The notes below the pieces were generated by a model that worked only from the letters and a program-made list of their open reading frames with translations, was not told the origin of the DNA and ran no database searches. Positions 44,521 to 52,667 of a stretch of DNA of 64,000 bases are shown here, piece by piece. This DNA is from CAZWDL01 sp964632995 (GTDB taxonomy: Bacteria > Bacteroidota > Bacteroidia > Chitinophagales > Saprospiraceae), in contig CAZWDL010000019.1 in NCBI GenBank assembly GCA_964632995.1, positions 12,684-76,683 of the forward strand, given 5' to 3'. Within the stretch, counting starts at the first letter, position 1, and each line of letters begins with the position of its first letter. The position numbers and the translations under genes are program-made.

Positions 44521-44682
44521 AGAAGCCATCTCAAAAATATCCTTTGGGCTGCAAAAGGACCTTTTGGGGCCATGTTTTGTTGCAAAAAACGTCACGTAGC
44601 TAGGCTATGCTCCGTTTTTGCGCCTCACCTGGCCCCAAAATTTCTCTTTTTCACCATCAAAAACATTTTTGAGATGGCTTCT
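44521..44682. repeat. Fold-back repeat family 1, copy C
   Basis: The best-preserved copy. The outer arms AGAAGCCATCTCAAAAAT (44521-44538) and ATTTTTGAGATGGCTTCT (44665-44682) are perfectly complementary, as are the inner arms TTTTGGGGCCA (44562-44572) and TGGCCCCAAAA (44630-44640). The centre, GTTGC then GTCACGTAGCTAGGCTATGC, matches the centre of copy A. Confidence 0.8.
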
Positions 44683-44832
44683 AGCCAAAACTATAGACAA
44701 CAGGGATAAATAATTGATTATCATAAGTATACACCGAGTCCACGTTAGATAAACTACTGCAGAACTATAACAGAACTGCATCAGAACCCGTATATTACCT
44801 GCTTTGAAAAAACTGAACACAATTGCTGTCCT

Positions 44833-46890
44833 ATGTTGCTACGTCTACTTCCCTTTCTGCCTTTGCTTGTCCTCCTCGGGTCTTGTACGCCTGAGGAGCC
44901 CGCTCCCGAGCGCCCTAACATCATCCTCATCCTGGCCGATGACCACGCCGCCCAGGCCATCAGCGCCTACGGCAGCCGGATCAATAATACACCGAATATC
45001 GACCGGCTGGCGCAGAAGGGGATGCGCTTCAACAACATGTTTGTCACCAACTCCATCTGCGCGCCTAGCCGGGCTACTATCCTCACCGGCACTTTCAATC
45101 ACCTCAACGGGGTGATCGACAACCGGCTGACTTTCGACAGTAGCCAGGTGACCTTTCCAAAGCTGCTCCGGCAGGCCGGCTATCAGACGGTGGCCGTCGG
45201 CAAGTGGCACCTGAAATCGCGCCCCACCGGTTTCGATTACACCAACGTTCTCCCTGGTCAGGGTTCGTATTACAACCCCGTATTCCTCGAAAACGGGGAA
45301 CGCAGGGAATACGAAGGCTACGTCACCGATCTGACGACCGACTTCGCCATCCAATGGCTCGACAGCGCCGATACCGAACAACCCTTCTTCCTCTGGCTGG
45401 GGCAGAAAGCGCCGCACCGCAACTGGATGCCCGGCCCCGATCACCTGACCATGTACGACGATATTGAAATCCCGGAGCCGGCGACGCTCTTCGACGACTA
45501 CAGCGGACGCAGCGCGGCCGCCCGCGAGCAGGAGCTTAGCATCGCCGAGGATATGCTCCTGGCCTGGGACCTCAAGTTGACGGAAGTCGCCATCCCCGGA
45601 GGCCCCACCGGGGCGGACAACCAGATGTATAATATTCTCACTACGATGACCGAAGACCAGCGCGAAGCCTGGTTGGCGGCTTACGGTCCTAAAAATGAGG
45701 TGTTCATGGAAGCGGGGCTGGACGGCGAAGAACTAACCCGATGGAAATACCAGCGCTACATCAAAGACTACCTGCGCTCTGTCGCTTCCGTCGACGACAA
45801 TGTCGGGCGGCTGCTGGACTACCTCGAAGAACGCGGTTTGACCGAAAACACCATTATCATCTATTCCTCTGATCAGGGCTTTTACCTCGGCGAGCACGGC
45901 TGGTTCGACAAGCGCTTCATGTACGAGGAATCCTACCGCATGCCTTTCCTCATTCAGTACCCCGGCGCCATTCCCGCCGGCTCCGAAACGGATGCTCTGG
46001 CGATGAATATCGATTTTGCACCGACCTTTCTGGATTACGCGGGCGTGAACATCCCCGGTGATATGCAGGGACGTTCTCTGCGTCCCATTCTGGAAAACGG
46101 GGAAACACCCGATGACTGGCGCAATGCGACTTATTACCACTATTACGAATATCCGGCCGTCCATATGGTCAAACGCCACTACGGCGTGCGTACCGATCGC
46201 TACAAGCTGATCCATTTCTATTACGATATCGACGCCTGGGAGCTGTTTGACCTCGAGGAAGACCCCAACGAACTGAACAGCGTTTATGAGGATCCGGCTT
46301 ACGCCGAAATTCGTGATTCACTGACCGACCTGTTGCAGGCCCTGCAGGAGCAGTACGGCGATGATCCGGCTTTGTTTACGCAGAACCTGGAACTTAAAAA
46401 AGCGGATCATTTGGCCAGAGGCGCCGCCGTGCGTTTCTCAACGCCTCCCGCCGACCGCTACGATGCCGATGCGGAGACCAAGCTGACCGACGGCAGCTAC
46501 TGGGTGTACAGCATGTACGCTCCTATCCGTGGCGACGACTGGCTGGGCTGGCGCGGGCAACCCGTGGAATTTGTCATAGATTTGGGGCGGGAACAGGCAG
46601 TGAACAAAGTCCGGCTCAATCTTTACCAAAGCCCTAACTCCTGGGCCTATTTCCCAGAGACGATCAACTGCGCGGTATCCGGCGACGGCCAAAACTTTGA
46701 ACAGATCGGGGGGACTACTACGATGAATAATGAATTCCTGGACGGCACCGAATTCTACGAGGTTAGCTTTCCGCAGCGCAGTGCGCGCTACGTGCGCCTG
46801 CAGCTGCGGCCTATGGAATACATTCCGTCCCACCTGCCGGGCGGTGGTAATGATCCGTGGATCTTCGTGGATGAGGTGATGGTGGAGTGA
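44833..46890 (+). CDS. Type I sulfatase (lipoprotein) with C-terminal F5/8-type (discoidin) domain
   Basis: A 685-residue exported sulfatase. The signal ends in the lipobox LLGSC (Cys18). The formylglycine motif is C76-A-P-S-R80 in SICAPSRATILTG, with metal-binding ADDHAAQAIS (residues 35-44) and a YSSDQGFYLGEHGWFDKR segment typical of the mucin- and N-acetylglucosamine-6-sulfatase-like group. Residues ~550-685 form a discoidin-like domain (VIDLGREQAVNKVRLNLYQ, RYVRLQLRP, WIFVDEVMVE) closely like the C-terminus of the 55674-57767 protein. It probably desulfates host or algal glycans on the cell surface. A 33-bp palindrome follows the stop. Confidence 0.93.
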   Translation: MLLRLLPFLPLLVLLGSCTPEEPAPERPNIILILADDHAAQAISAYGSRINNTPNIDRLAQKGMRFNNMFVTNSICAPSRATILTGTFNHLNGVIDNRLTFDSSQVTFPKLLRQAGYQTVAVGKWHLKSRPTGFDYTNVLPGQGSYYNPVFLENGERREYEGYVTDLTTDFAIQWLDSADTEQPFFLWLGQKAPHRNWMPGPDHLTMYDDIEIPEPATLFDDYSGRSAAAREQELSIAEDMLLAWDLKLTEVAIPGGPTGADNQMYNILTTMTEDQREAWLAAYGPKNEVFMEAGLDGEELTRWKYQRYIKDYLRSVASVDDNVGRLLDYLEERGLTENTIIIYSSDQGFYLGEHGWFDKRFMYEESYRMPFLIQYPGAIPAGSETDALAMNIDFAPTFLDYAGVNIPGDMQGRSLRPILENGETPDDWRNATYYHYYEYPAVHMVKRHYGVRTDRYKLIHFYYDIDAWELFDLEEDPNELNSVYEDPAYAEIRDSLTDLLQALQEQYGDDPALFTQNLELKKADHLARGAAVRFSTPPADRYDADAETKLTDGSYWVYSMYAPIRGDDWLGWRGQPVEFVIDLGREQAVNKVRLNLYQSPNSWAYFPETINCAVSGDGQNFEQIGGTTTMNNEFLDGTEFYEVSFPQRSARYVRLQLRPMEYIPSHLPGGGNDPWIFVDEVMVE

Positions 46891-46909
46891 TTTGAATTGA
46901 CGTGACATT

Positions 46910-46942
46910 ACTGACGGGGTGACTCCGAGTCATCCCGTCAGT
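46910..46942. repeat. 33-bp palindrome family, copy A
   Basis: ACTGACGGGGTGACTC (46910-46925) faces GAGTCATCCCGTCAGT (46927-46942), complementary except one G/T position, around a single central base. Related copies are at 49737-49769 and 49869-49903. It could also terminate the sulfatase transcript. Confidence 0.75.
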
Positions 46943-47020
46943 AAAACCCAGCGGATGGAGAAACCAACAAGCGTAAGGGAGCAGGATTGAAATTGCGTCA
47001 AAGGGAAAAATATCGAAGCC

Positions 47021-48475
47021 ATGCGAATTGCCAACCTTTTTTTCTTATTCCTTCTTTTCGGGGTATTCAGCTGTCAGGACGACACCCCGCCCGAACCCTA
47101 CGGCGCTACGCCCTCGGAACGCCAGCAGGCCTGGCATCAGATGAAGTACTACGCCTTTGTTCACTTCAATATGAACACCTTTTCCGGCGCCGAATGGGGA
47201 CACGGCGAAGAGCCGCCCTCTCTGTTCAATCCTACCCAGCTCGACTGCCGGCAGTGGGCGCGTATCGCCAAACAGGCGGGCATGGAAGCCATCATCATTA
47301 CGGCTAAGCATCACGACGGCTTCTGCCTCTGGGATTCCCAATATACCGAGCACGACGTGGCGAGCAGCGACTGGCGCAACGGCCAAGGTGATGTGCTGCG
47401 CGACCTGGCCGAAGCCTGTCGCGAGTACGGCTTGAAAATGGGCGTCTATCTCTCTCCTTGGGATCAGAACAGCCCGGTGTACGGCACCGATAACTACAAC
47501 GAATACTTCATGAACCAGCTGACCGAAGTACTCAGCGGCTACGGCGATATCTTCGAGGTCTGGTTCGACGGCGCCGTGGGGCCGGAGTATAAGGGAAAGC
47601 AGCCTTACGACTGGGCCGGCTTCATCGCTACCGTGCGCAAGCATCAGCCCGATGCCGTGATCTTCTCCGACGCCGGTCCCGATATCCGCTGGGTGGGTAA
47701 TGAGAAAGGTTTCGCTAATCCGACCAACTGGGCGACGCTGAACCGCGACGATTATTACCCCGGCACCCCACGCTACAAGGAATTACGCTCCGGTAATCAA
47801 AACGGCACCCATTGGCTGCCCGCCGAGGTCGACGTCTCCATCCGCCCGGGCTGGTATTACCACCCCGGGGAAGATGATAAAGTCAAAAGCACCGATCATC
47901 TCGAGCAAATCTACTACAGCTCGGTCGGCCGCAACAGCAACCTGCTACTCAACTTGCCGGTCGATCGCCGCGGACTGGTGCACGAAAACGACTCCGCCGC
48001 CCTGATGGAGCTGCGCCGCCGCCTCGACGCTACTTTCACCACCGATCTGTCCGACGGCGCCGGGGTAAAAGCCTCCGCTATCCGCGGCAACAGCGACCGC
48101 TTCGCTCCCGCCCACCTGCTGGATGATGATCCGGAAACGTACTGGGCTACTGATGATGAGCAGACTACCGCTTCCTTCACCCTCACTTTCGACGAACCGC
48201 AAACCTTTAACGTCCTCGAACTACGGGAGTACCTGCCCCTGGGACAGCGCGTGGAAGCCTTCAAAGTGGAAGCCTGGCAGAATGAGGAATGGCAGGAGAT
48301 CGGTACGGCGACCACTATCGGCAACCGCCGTTTCCTCTCGTTGCCTGTAACCAGCGGCGAGCGCCTGCGGGTGACCATCACGGAGGCCATGGCTTGTCCG
48401 GTAATCAACGAAGTGGGGTTGTACTACCGGCCGCACGATAATTCGAGGTTGAATGAAGAACCCTCGGAGGAGTGA
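47021..48475 (+). CDS. Alpha-L-fucosidase, GH29, lipoprotein with discoidin domain
   Basis: A 484-residue exocellular fucosidase. The signal ends in GVFSC (Cys18). The TIM barrel shows GH29 hallmarks: WHQMKYYAFVHFNMNTFSGAEWG, IITAKHHDGFCLWDS, and the nucleophile Asp183 in FEVWFDGAVG. After residue ~340 comes an F5/8-type domain (AIRGNSDRFAPAHLLDDDPETYWATDDEQ). It should release alpha-L-fucose from fucosylated or fucoidan-type glycans. Position between a sulfatase and a chitinase-like gene on the same strand supports a shared glycan target. Confidence 0.93.
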   Translation: MRIANLFFLFLLFGVFSCQDDTPPEPYGATPSERQQAWHQMKYYAFVHFNMNTFSGAEWGHGEEPPSLFNPTQLDCRQWARIAKQAGMEAIIITAKHHDGFCLWDSQYTEHDVASSDWRNGQGDVLRDLAEACREYGLKMGVYLSPWDQNSPVYGTDNYNEYFMNQLTEVLSGYGDIFEVWFDGAVGPEYKGKQPYDWAGFIATVRKHQPDAVIFSDAGPDIRWVGNEKGFANPTNWATLNRDDYYPGTPRYKELRSGNQNGTHWLPAEVDVSIRPGWYYHPGEDDKVKSTDHLEQIYYSSVGRNSNLLLNLPVDRRGLVHENDSAALMELRRRLDATFTTDLSDGAGVKASAIRGNSDRFAPAHLLDDDPETYWATDDEQTTASFTLTFDEPQTFNVLELREYLPLGQRVEAFKVEAWQNEEWQEIGTATTIGNRRFLSLPVTSGERLRVTITEAMACPVINEVGLYYRPHDNSRLNEEPSEE

Positions 48476-48485
48476 TTGATTTTAA

Positions 48486-48531
48486 GATGTCAGATGTCAG
48501 ATGCCAGATGCCAGATGCCAGATGTCAGATG
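48486..48531. repeat. Heptamer tandem repeat (GATGYCA)n
   Basis: Six consecutive copies of GATGTCA or GATGCCA, order T-T-C-C-C-T at the fifth base, plus a partial copy, just after the fucosidase stop. Heptamer arrays of other sequence occur at 50793-50848 and 55639-55666. Confidence 0.9.
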
Positions 48532-48564
48532 ACCACAGTCCAAAATTTTTAATTAGGTATTATA

Positions 48565-49719
48565 ATGAAACGAACTCTACCGGCTATTACTTTGCTATCA
48601 GGCTTCTTCTTTTTTGCCTGTGAACAGCAGCAAACGGAATCCGCTCCGCCTGAGCCGCTACAGGATTACTACATCATCGGCTACCTGACCGGATGGAAAT
48701 ACTGGGAAGTCGAGGATGTCGCCGCCGACCGCCTGACGCATATCAATTATGCCTTTGCCGATATCGTCGAGGGGGAGGTAACGAGCTATATGCCCGAGGA
48801 TCAGGCTAATTTCGCTAAACTTCGCCGGCTGCGCGCGGAACATCCGCACCTGAAACTGCTGGTTTCCGTGGGCGGCTGGACGCACTCCAAGGGCTTCTCC
48901 GACGCCGCACTGACCGGGGACTCCCGCCGCCGTTTTGCGCAAAGCGCCGTCGACTTTTTACGTAAGTACGAATTGGATGGGGTAGATCTCGACTGGGAAT
49001 ATCCCGCACAGATCGGCGACAATAACCCCTTCCGCCCGGAGGACAAGCAAAACTTCACCCTGATGCTGCAGGAGCTGCGCCGACAGCTGGACCAGGCCTC
49101 CGGGGAGGACGATCGCGGCGCCGATCCCTACCTGCTGACCATCGCCACCGGCGCCAATCAGAACTACCTGGATCACACCGAAATGGACAAGGCTCAGCAA
49201 TACCTGGACTTCATCAACATCATGACCTACGACTTCGCCGGCGGCTGGATCGATACCACGGCTCATCACGCCAACCTTTACCCCTCTACCACCGGAAAAG
49301 GATCGGCGATCGATTCGGAGAAAGGGGTGGCGCAGCATGTGGCGGCAGGTATCCCGCTCGAAAAAATCGTCCTCGGCGTGCCCTTTTACGGAAGGAGCTG
49401 GGAGGAAGTGGATACGACAAACCGCGGCCTGCATCAACCGGCAGCAGGAGCAGCCCGCTCTTATGCCTACCACACCTTGGTGGATTCGATGATCGGCCAA
49501 CGCGGCTTTGAAAGGCACTGGGACCCGGATGCCCGATCGCCCTATCTGTGGAATCCGGAGAGCCACACCTTCGTCACCTTTGAAGATACGGCCTCCATTC
49601 GCCTCAAAGCAGAATTCGTTAAGGCGCGGGGGATGGCCGGGGTGATGTTCTGGGAGTATAACTCGGACACGACGGGGACTTTGCTGAAAACCTTGTACCG
49701 GGAGTTGAAAGCGCACTAA
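48565..49719 (+). CDS. GH18 chitinase-like lipoprotein
   Basis: A 384-residue exported GH18 enzyme with a signal ending in FFFAC (Cys19). The catalytic DxxDxDxE motif is D138-G-V-D141-L-D143-W-E145. Supporting features are YLTGWKYWEVEDV near the start, SVGGWTHSKGF and the C-terminal MFWEYNSDTTG. It hydrolyses beta-1,4-GlcNAc linkages in chitin or related glycans on the cell surface (known family function). A second, unrelated-tail GH18 gene lies at 54318-55517. A 33-bp palindrome begins 18 bp after the stop. Confidence 0.93.
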   Translation: MKRTLPAITLLSGFFFFACEQQQTESAPPEPLQDYYIIGYLTGWKYWEVEDVAADRLTHINYAFADIVEGEVTSYMPEDQANFAKLRRLRAEHPHLKLLVSVGGWTHSKGFSDAALTGDSRRRFAQSAVDFLRKYELDGVDLDWEYPAQIGDNNPFRPEDKQNFTLMLQELRRQLDQASGEDDRGADPYLLTIATGANQNYLDHTEMDKAQQYLDFINIMTYDFAGGWIDTTAHHANLYPSTTGKGSAIDSEKGVAQHVAAGIPLEKIVLGVPFYGRSWEEVDTTNRGLHQPAAGAARSYAYHTLVDSMIGQRGFERHWDPDARSPYLWNPESHTFVTFEDTASIRLKAEFVKARGMAGVMFWEYNSDTTGTLLKTLYRELKAH

Positions 49720-49736
49720 CGAATTCTTCCCGGTAA

Positions 49737-49769
49737 ATTGACGGGATGACTCGGAGTCACCCCGTCAAT
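49737..49769. repeat. 33-bp palindrome family, copy B
   Basis: ATTGACGGGATGACTC (49737-49752) faces GAGTCACCCCGTCAAT (49754-49769), one mismatch, around a single G. It sits 18 bp after the GH18 stop. Confidence 0.75.
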
Positions 49770-49868
49770 CTACACGAATTCTTTTTTGAATTTTTACGCC
49801 TGTTATCTTGTTATTTTTTTACCTTTTAGTTGTTTCCCCGTTGAACTGATTCTCACAGCTTCCCGATA

Positions 49869-49903
49869 AATTGGCGGGGTGACTTCAAGTCACCCCGCCA
49901 ATT
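49869..49903. repeat. 35-bp palindrome family, copy C
   Basis: AATTGGCGGGGTGACTT (49869-49885) faces its exact complement AAGTCACCCCGCCAATT (49887-49903) around one C. A degraded relative (GGAGTCACC, then CAATTGACCC) may be near 52632-52654. Confidence 0.75.
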
Positions 49904-49940
49904 GACCCTACCATTCCCTATACACCCAGAAAACCAGTAA

Positions 49941-50734
49941 ATGATGAAACAAAACACCATCTACCTGCTGCTGGCCGTTCTGAAAGTGCAGGCACAGCAA
50001 GAAAGCCAAACCGATTCTACCGGCAGTACCATTGCCGAACGCGACTTTAAAAAGCTGGATCTCTTTCCCGCTATCAGTTACGCGCCGGAGACAAAGCTGA
50101 CCCTGGGCGTTATCGGGTATTACTATCTGGATTTTTATCGCGGCGACCCCCGCACACAGATTTCCAACATCAACTTTCTGGCCGTCTATACCCTCAATAA
50201 TCAGATCGCGATCGAGAGCCGCTGGGAGCTTTTCACCAACGGCAACCGCTGGCGTTTCCGGGGGGAAGCCGTTTTCAATCGCTGGCCCGATCGCAATTAC
50301 GGTCGCGGAAATGCAGCGGGGGCGCTGCTGGCTGAGATAGAAGAAGTAGGAAATACTCCGGATACCCTCAATTATCTGAACATCAATTAGTACGGGGATA
50401 TTTCAAGGGCGCCTATCAAGATAATCATATGCTGGCCTTTGAGCTCGAGTATCGGTTACCCTTCTGGCGGGAAGACAGCGAATCCGGCTTCTGGCAGCTT
50501 TGGAAGCGCCTGGGCGTAGCGGCTTTTCTCAGCGGCGCGCAGGTGCGGCCGGAGGTCGGAGATTTTCGCTTCAACCAGTTTCGGCTGGCCGCCGGCGCCG
50601 GGCTGCGCATCCTGTTCAACCAGGAATCGCGGGTGAACCTTCGCATCGATTACGCGATCGGCCTGGCCCCCAACTCCGACGGAACGGGAGAGCGGCAGAC
50701 GGGCCTGTACTTCTTCCTGGCGGAGGCGTTTTGA
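49941..50734 (+). pseudogene. Broken BamA/TamA-like outer-membrane beta-barrel gene
   Basis: Two reading frames together give the ends of an Omp85-type surface-antigen barrel. Frame 1 (49941-50390) encodes the N-terminal part with FPAISYAPETKLTLGVIGYYYLDFYR and ends in stop after NYLNIN. A different frame begins in the overlapping bases and reads LVRGYFKGAYQDNHMLAFELEYRLPFW to FFLAEAF, the VRGY loop and the last barrel strands. The middle of the barrel (about 150-170 residues in relatives) is missing. The deletion joins the two parts out of frame, so no functional barrel can form. Expression as two fragments is conceivable but unlikely. The loss makes a nearby BamA-like export partner unavailable from this gene. 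Confidence 0.8.
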
Positions 50735-51166
50735 AGAATATTAAACAAAGATTCACGAAGAAGGCGCAAAGTTTCACAAAGAGGATGATTGCAAGTCGGA
50801 AGTCGGAAGTGGGAAGTGGGAAGTCGGAAGTGGGAAGTCGGAAGTCGGCCATACGGCTCTTCGCTTCGCTCCGAGAAGTCGGAAGCGATCGAAGGTATGA
50901 GGAAGGCGGAGAGCAGACAGGGGAAAGCTTGGGGAGGCAGGAATAGGAAATCGGAGCGGGAGTAGGTAGTAAGTTGTTGATTTTTAGTTTTTTGTGATGG
51001 GTGTGTAGTGGAAAGAATGGTATTGGTGATGGCAAGCATCTGGTGAAAAGGCTCAGAACTTCGTGGCCTTTGTGTCTCCTTTGGGCACCTTTGTATAAAA
51101 CACAAATTCCAAAGAAAATCAGACTTTTCCTTAATTTGGCAGCTTTGAAGCGGGAACCAATTTTGC
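50735..51166. other. 432-bp repeat-bearing interval
   Basis: It holds the heptamer array at 50793-50848 and phrases such as ATTCACGAAGAAGGCGCAAAG and CTTCGTGGCCTTTGTGTCTCC that run in opposite senses, giving a weak long-range inverted repeat (about 50751-51115). No gene is recognised. The promoter of the UMF1-type transporter should be in the last 100 bases. Confidence 0.5.
50793..50848. repeat. Heptamer tandem repeat (AAGTSGG)n
   Basis: Eight uninterrupted copies of AAGTCGG or AAGTGGG (order C,C,G,G,C,G,C,C at the fifth base), with a further copy at about 50875. The same unit, inverted, forms four copies at 55639-55666. Confidence 0.92.
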
Positions 51167-52465
51167 ATGATACCAAAGAACGACAAGAAAACTATCAACG
51201 CCTGGGCGATGTACGACTGGTCCAATTCGGTCTACTCGCTGGTGATCAGTTCGGCGATCTTTCCCGCTTACTACAATGAGGTGACCCGGCAGAGTGGATC
51301 CAACCGGGTGGAGTTTCTGGGCTTCGACATCGAGAATACGGCCATTTACTCCATTTGTCTGGGGCTGGCTTTCGGCGCCGTCGCCTTCGTCTCCCCGCTG
51401 CTTTCCTCCATCTCCGATTATTCCGGCACGCACAAGCGCTTTATGCGTTTTTTCTGCTACCTGGGGGCTGCGGCCTGCGCCGCGCTTTTCTTTTTCACCG
51501 GGGAGAATCTGGAACTGGGGCTGTTGGGCCTGATGCTGGCTACGATCGGCTATGCCGGCAGTATCGTTTTCTACAATGCTTATCTGCCGGCCATCGCGAC
51601 GGAAGACCGGCAGGATCGTATCAGTGCGAGGGGTTATGCCTACGGCTATATCGGCTCCACTACGCTATTGGTGCTCAGCCTGGGAGCGATCATTAACCAG
51701 GAGCGGCTTGGCGTCACCGATGATACCTTATTACCCCGGCTTTCTTTCCTGGTGGTTGGGCTTTGGTGGTTTGGCTTTGCCCATCTGACTTTCCGGCGGC
51801 TGCCGCAGGGCATCTACCGGAAACGCCCGGAGGGGCATTACCTGCTCAATGGCTACCGGGAACTGCTGAAAATCTGGCGCACCCTGCAAAGCCTCCCCCG
51901 CCTGAAAATCTACCTGTTGGCCTTCTTTTTTTACATTATGGGGGTACAGACGGTGATGTTTATGGCCGCCTCCTTTGGAGAAAAGGAGGTACACCTGGAG
52001 TTCACTCAGCTCATTGTTACTATCATGACGCTGGAGTACGTCGCCATCGCCGGCGCCTTCCTGTTTGCCTGGCTGTCGAAGCGCTACGGCAACGTGCCTG
52101 CGCTGATCCTGGCCGTCATCATCTGGATCGGTATTTGCATAGGCGCCTATTTCATTCAGACGGCCTACCACTTTTACACAGCCGGTTTTTTCATCGGGCT
52201 GGTCATGGGCGGCATACAGTCGCTCTCCCGTTCTACTTATTCCAAAATGATTCCAAAAACGGAAAACAATGCGGGCTATTTTAGCTTTTATGATGTGTGT
52301 GAAAAAGTAGCGATGATGCTGGGGCTGGTCTCTTTCGGCTACCTGGACAACCTCTTCGGCAGCATGCGTAATTCGATTATCGCACTGGGCGTCTGGTTCG
52401 TTTTCGGATTGATTTTTTTGATTCGATTGCAATATCTCAATCTACGGCCGCTACCAGCGGATTAA
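51167..52465 (+). CDS. MFS transporter of the UMF1/Atg22-like family
   Basis: A 432-residue membrane protein with about 12 helices. The opening KTINAWAMYDWSNSVYSLVISSAIFPAYYNEVT is the UMF1 family signature; LSSISDYSGTHKRFM and a RISARGYAYGYIGS loop follow, and the later GGIQSLSRSTYSKMIPKTENNAGYFSFYD is also conserved. Yeast Atg22 exports amino acids from the vacuole; for bacterial members the substrate is unknown. It stands alone on the + strand and is followed by a strong terminator. Confidence 0.92.
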   Translation: MIPKNDKKTINAWAMYDWSNSVYSLVISSAIFPAYYNEVTRQSGSNRVEFLGFDIENTAIYSICLGLAFGAVAFVSPLLSSISDYSGTHKRFMRFFCYLGAAACAALFFFTGENLELGLLGLMLATIGYAGSIVFYNAYLPAIATEDRQDRISARGYAYGYIGSTTLLVLSLGAIINQERLGVTDDTLLPRLSFLVVGLWWFGFAHLTFRRLPQGIYRKRPEGHYLLNGYRELLKIWRTLQSLPRLKIYLLAFFFYIMGVQTVMFMAASFGEKEVHLEFTQLIVTIMTLEYVAIAGAFLFAWLSKRYGNVPALILAVIIWIGICIGAYFIQTAYHFYTAGFFIGLVMGGIQSLSRSTYSKMIPKTENNAGYFSFYDVCEKVAMMLGLVSFGYLDNLFGSMRNSIIALGVWFVFGLIFLIRLQYLNLRPLPAD

Positions 52466-52531
52466 GGGATAACCTTTACTCTGGTTAGGATAAATATGGC
52501 AGCCTCATTTTTTTCCAAGTTGCGGGAGCTG

Positions 52532-52566
52532 AGAACTGCCGGATTTCAGAAATCCGGCAGTTCTTT
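52532..52566 (+). terminator. Strong intrinsic terminator after the UMF1 transporter gene
   Basis: AGAACTGCCGGATTT (52532-52546) is exactly complementary to AAATCCGGCAGTTCT (52550-52564), loop CAG, followed by TTT. The stem is 15 bp, and it lies 67 bp after the stop. Confidence 0.75.
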
Positions 52567-52667
52567 ACAGACTGCCCTTGTTTGACTTTTCACACGAGCA
52601 ACAAGCTACACTGCAACGTTGAGTAAATACCCGGAGTCACCTTTTCAATTGACCCAGAAATCAAGCT

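Larger units (their letters stand above)
44105..44832. other. 728-bp repeat-rich interval upstream of oxyR and sulfatase 2
   Basis: No gene is recognised. It holds a 19-base string shared with 33192-33210 (44311-44329), an inverted repeat CACGGATTTTCAC/GTGAAAATCCGTG (44363-44410) and fold-back family 1 copy C (44521-44682). Divergent promoters for oxyR and the sulfatase should sit at its two ends. Confidence 0.6.

Noticed and set aside
50429..50734. Separate small outer-membrane protein gene
   Set aside because: It is the out-of-frame C-terminal part of the broken barrel gene: the same frame reads VRGY just upstream without a start or signal peptide.
48486..50848. CRISPR-like arrays
   Set aside because: The repeats are 7 bases long and contiguous, with no spacers and no cas genes.
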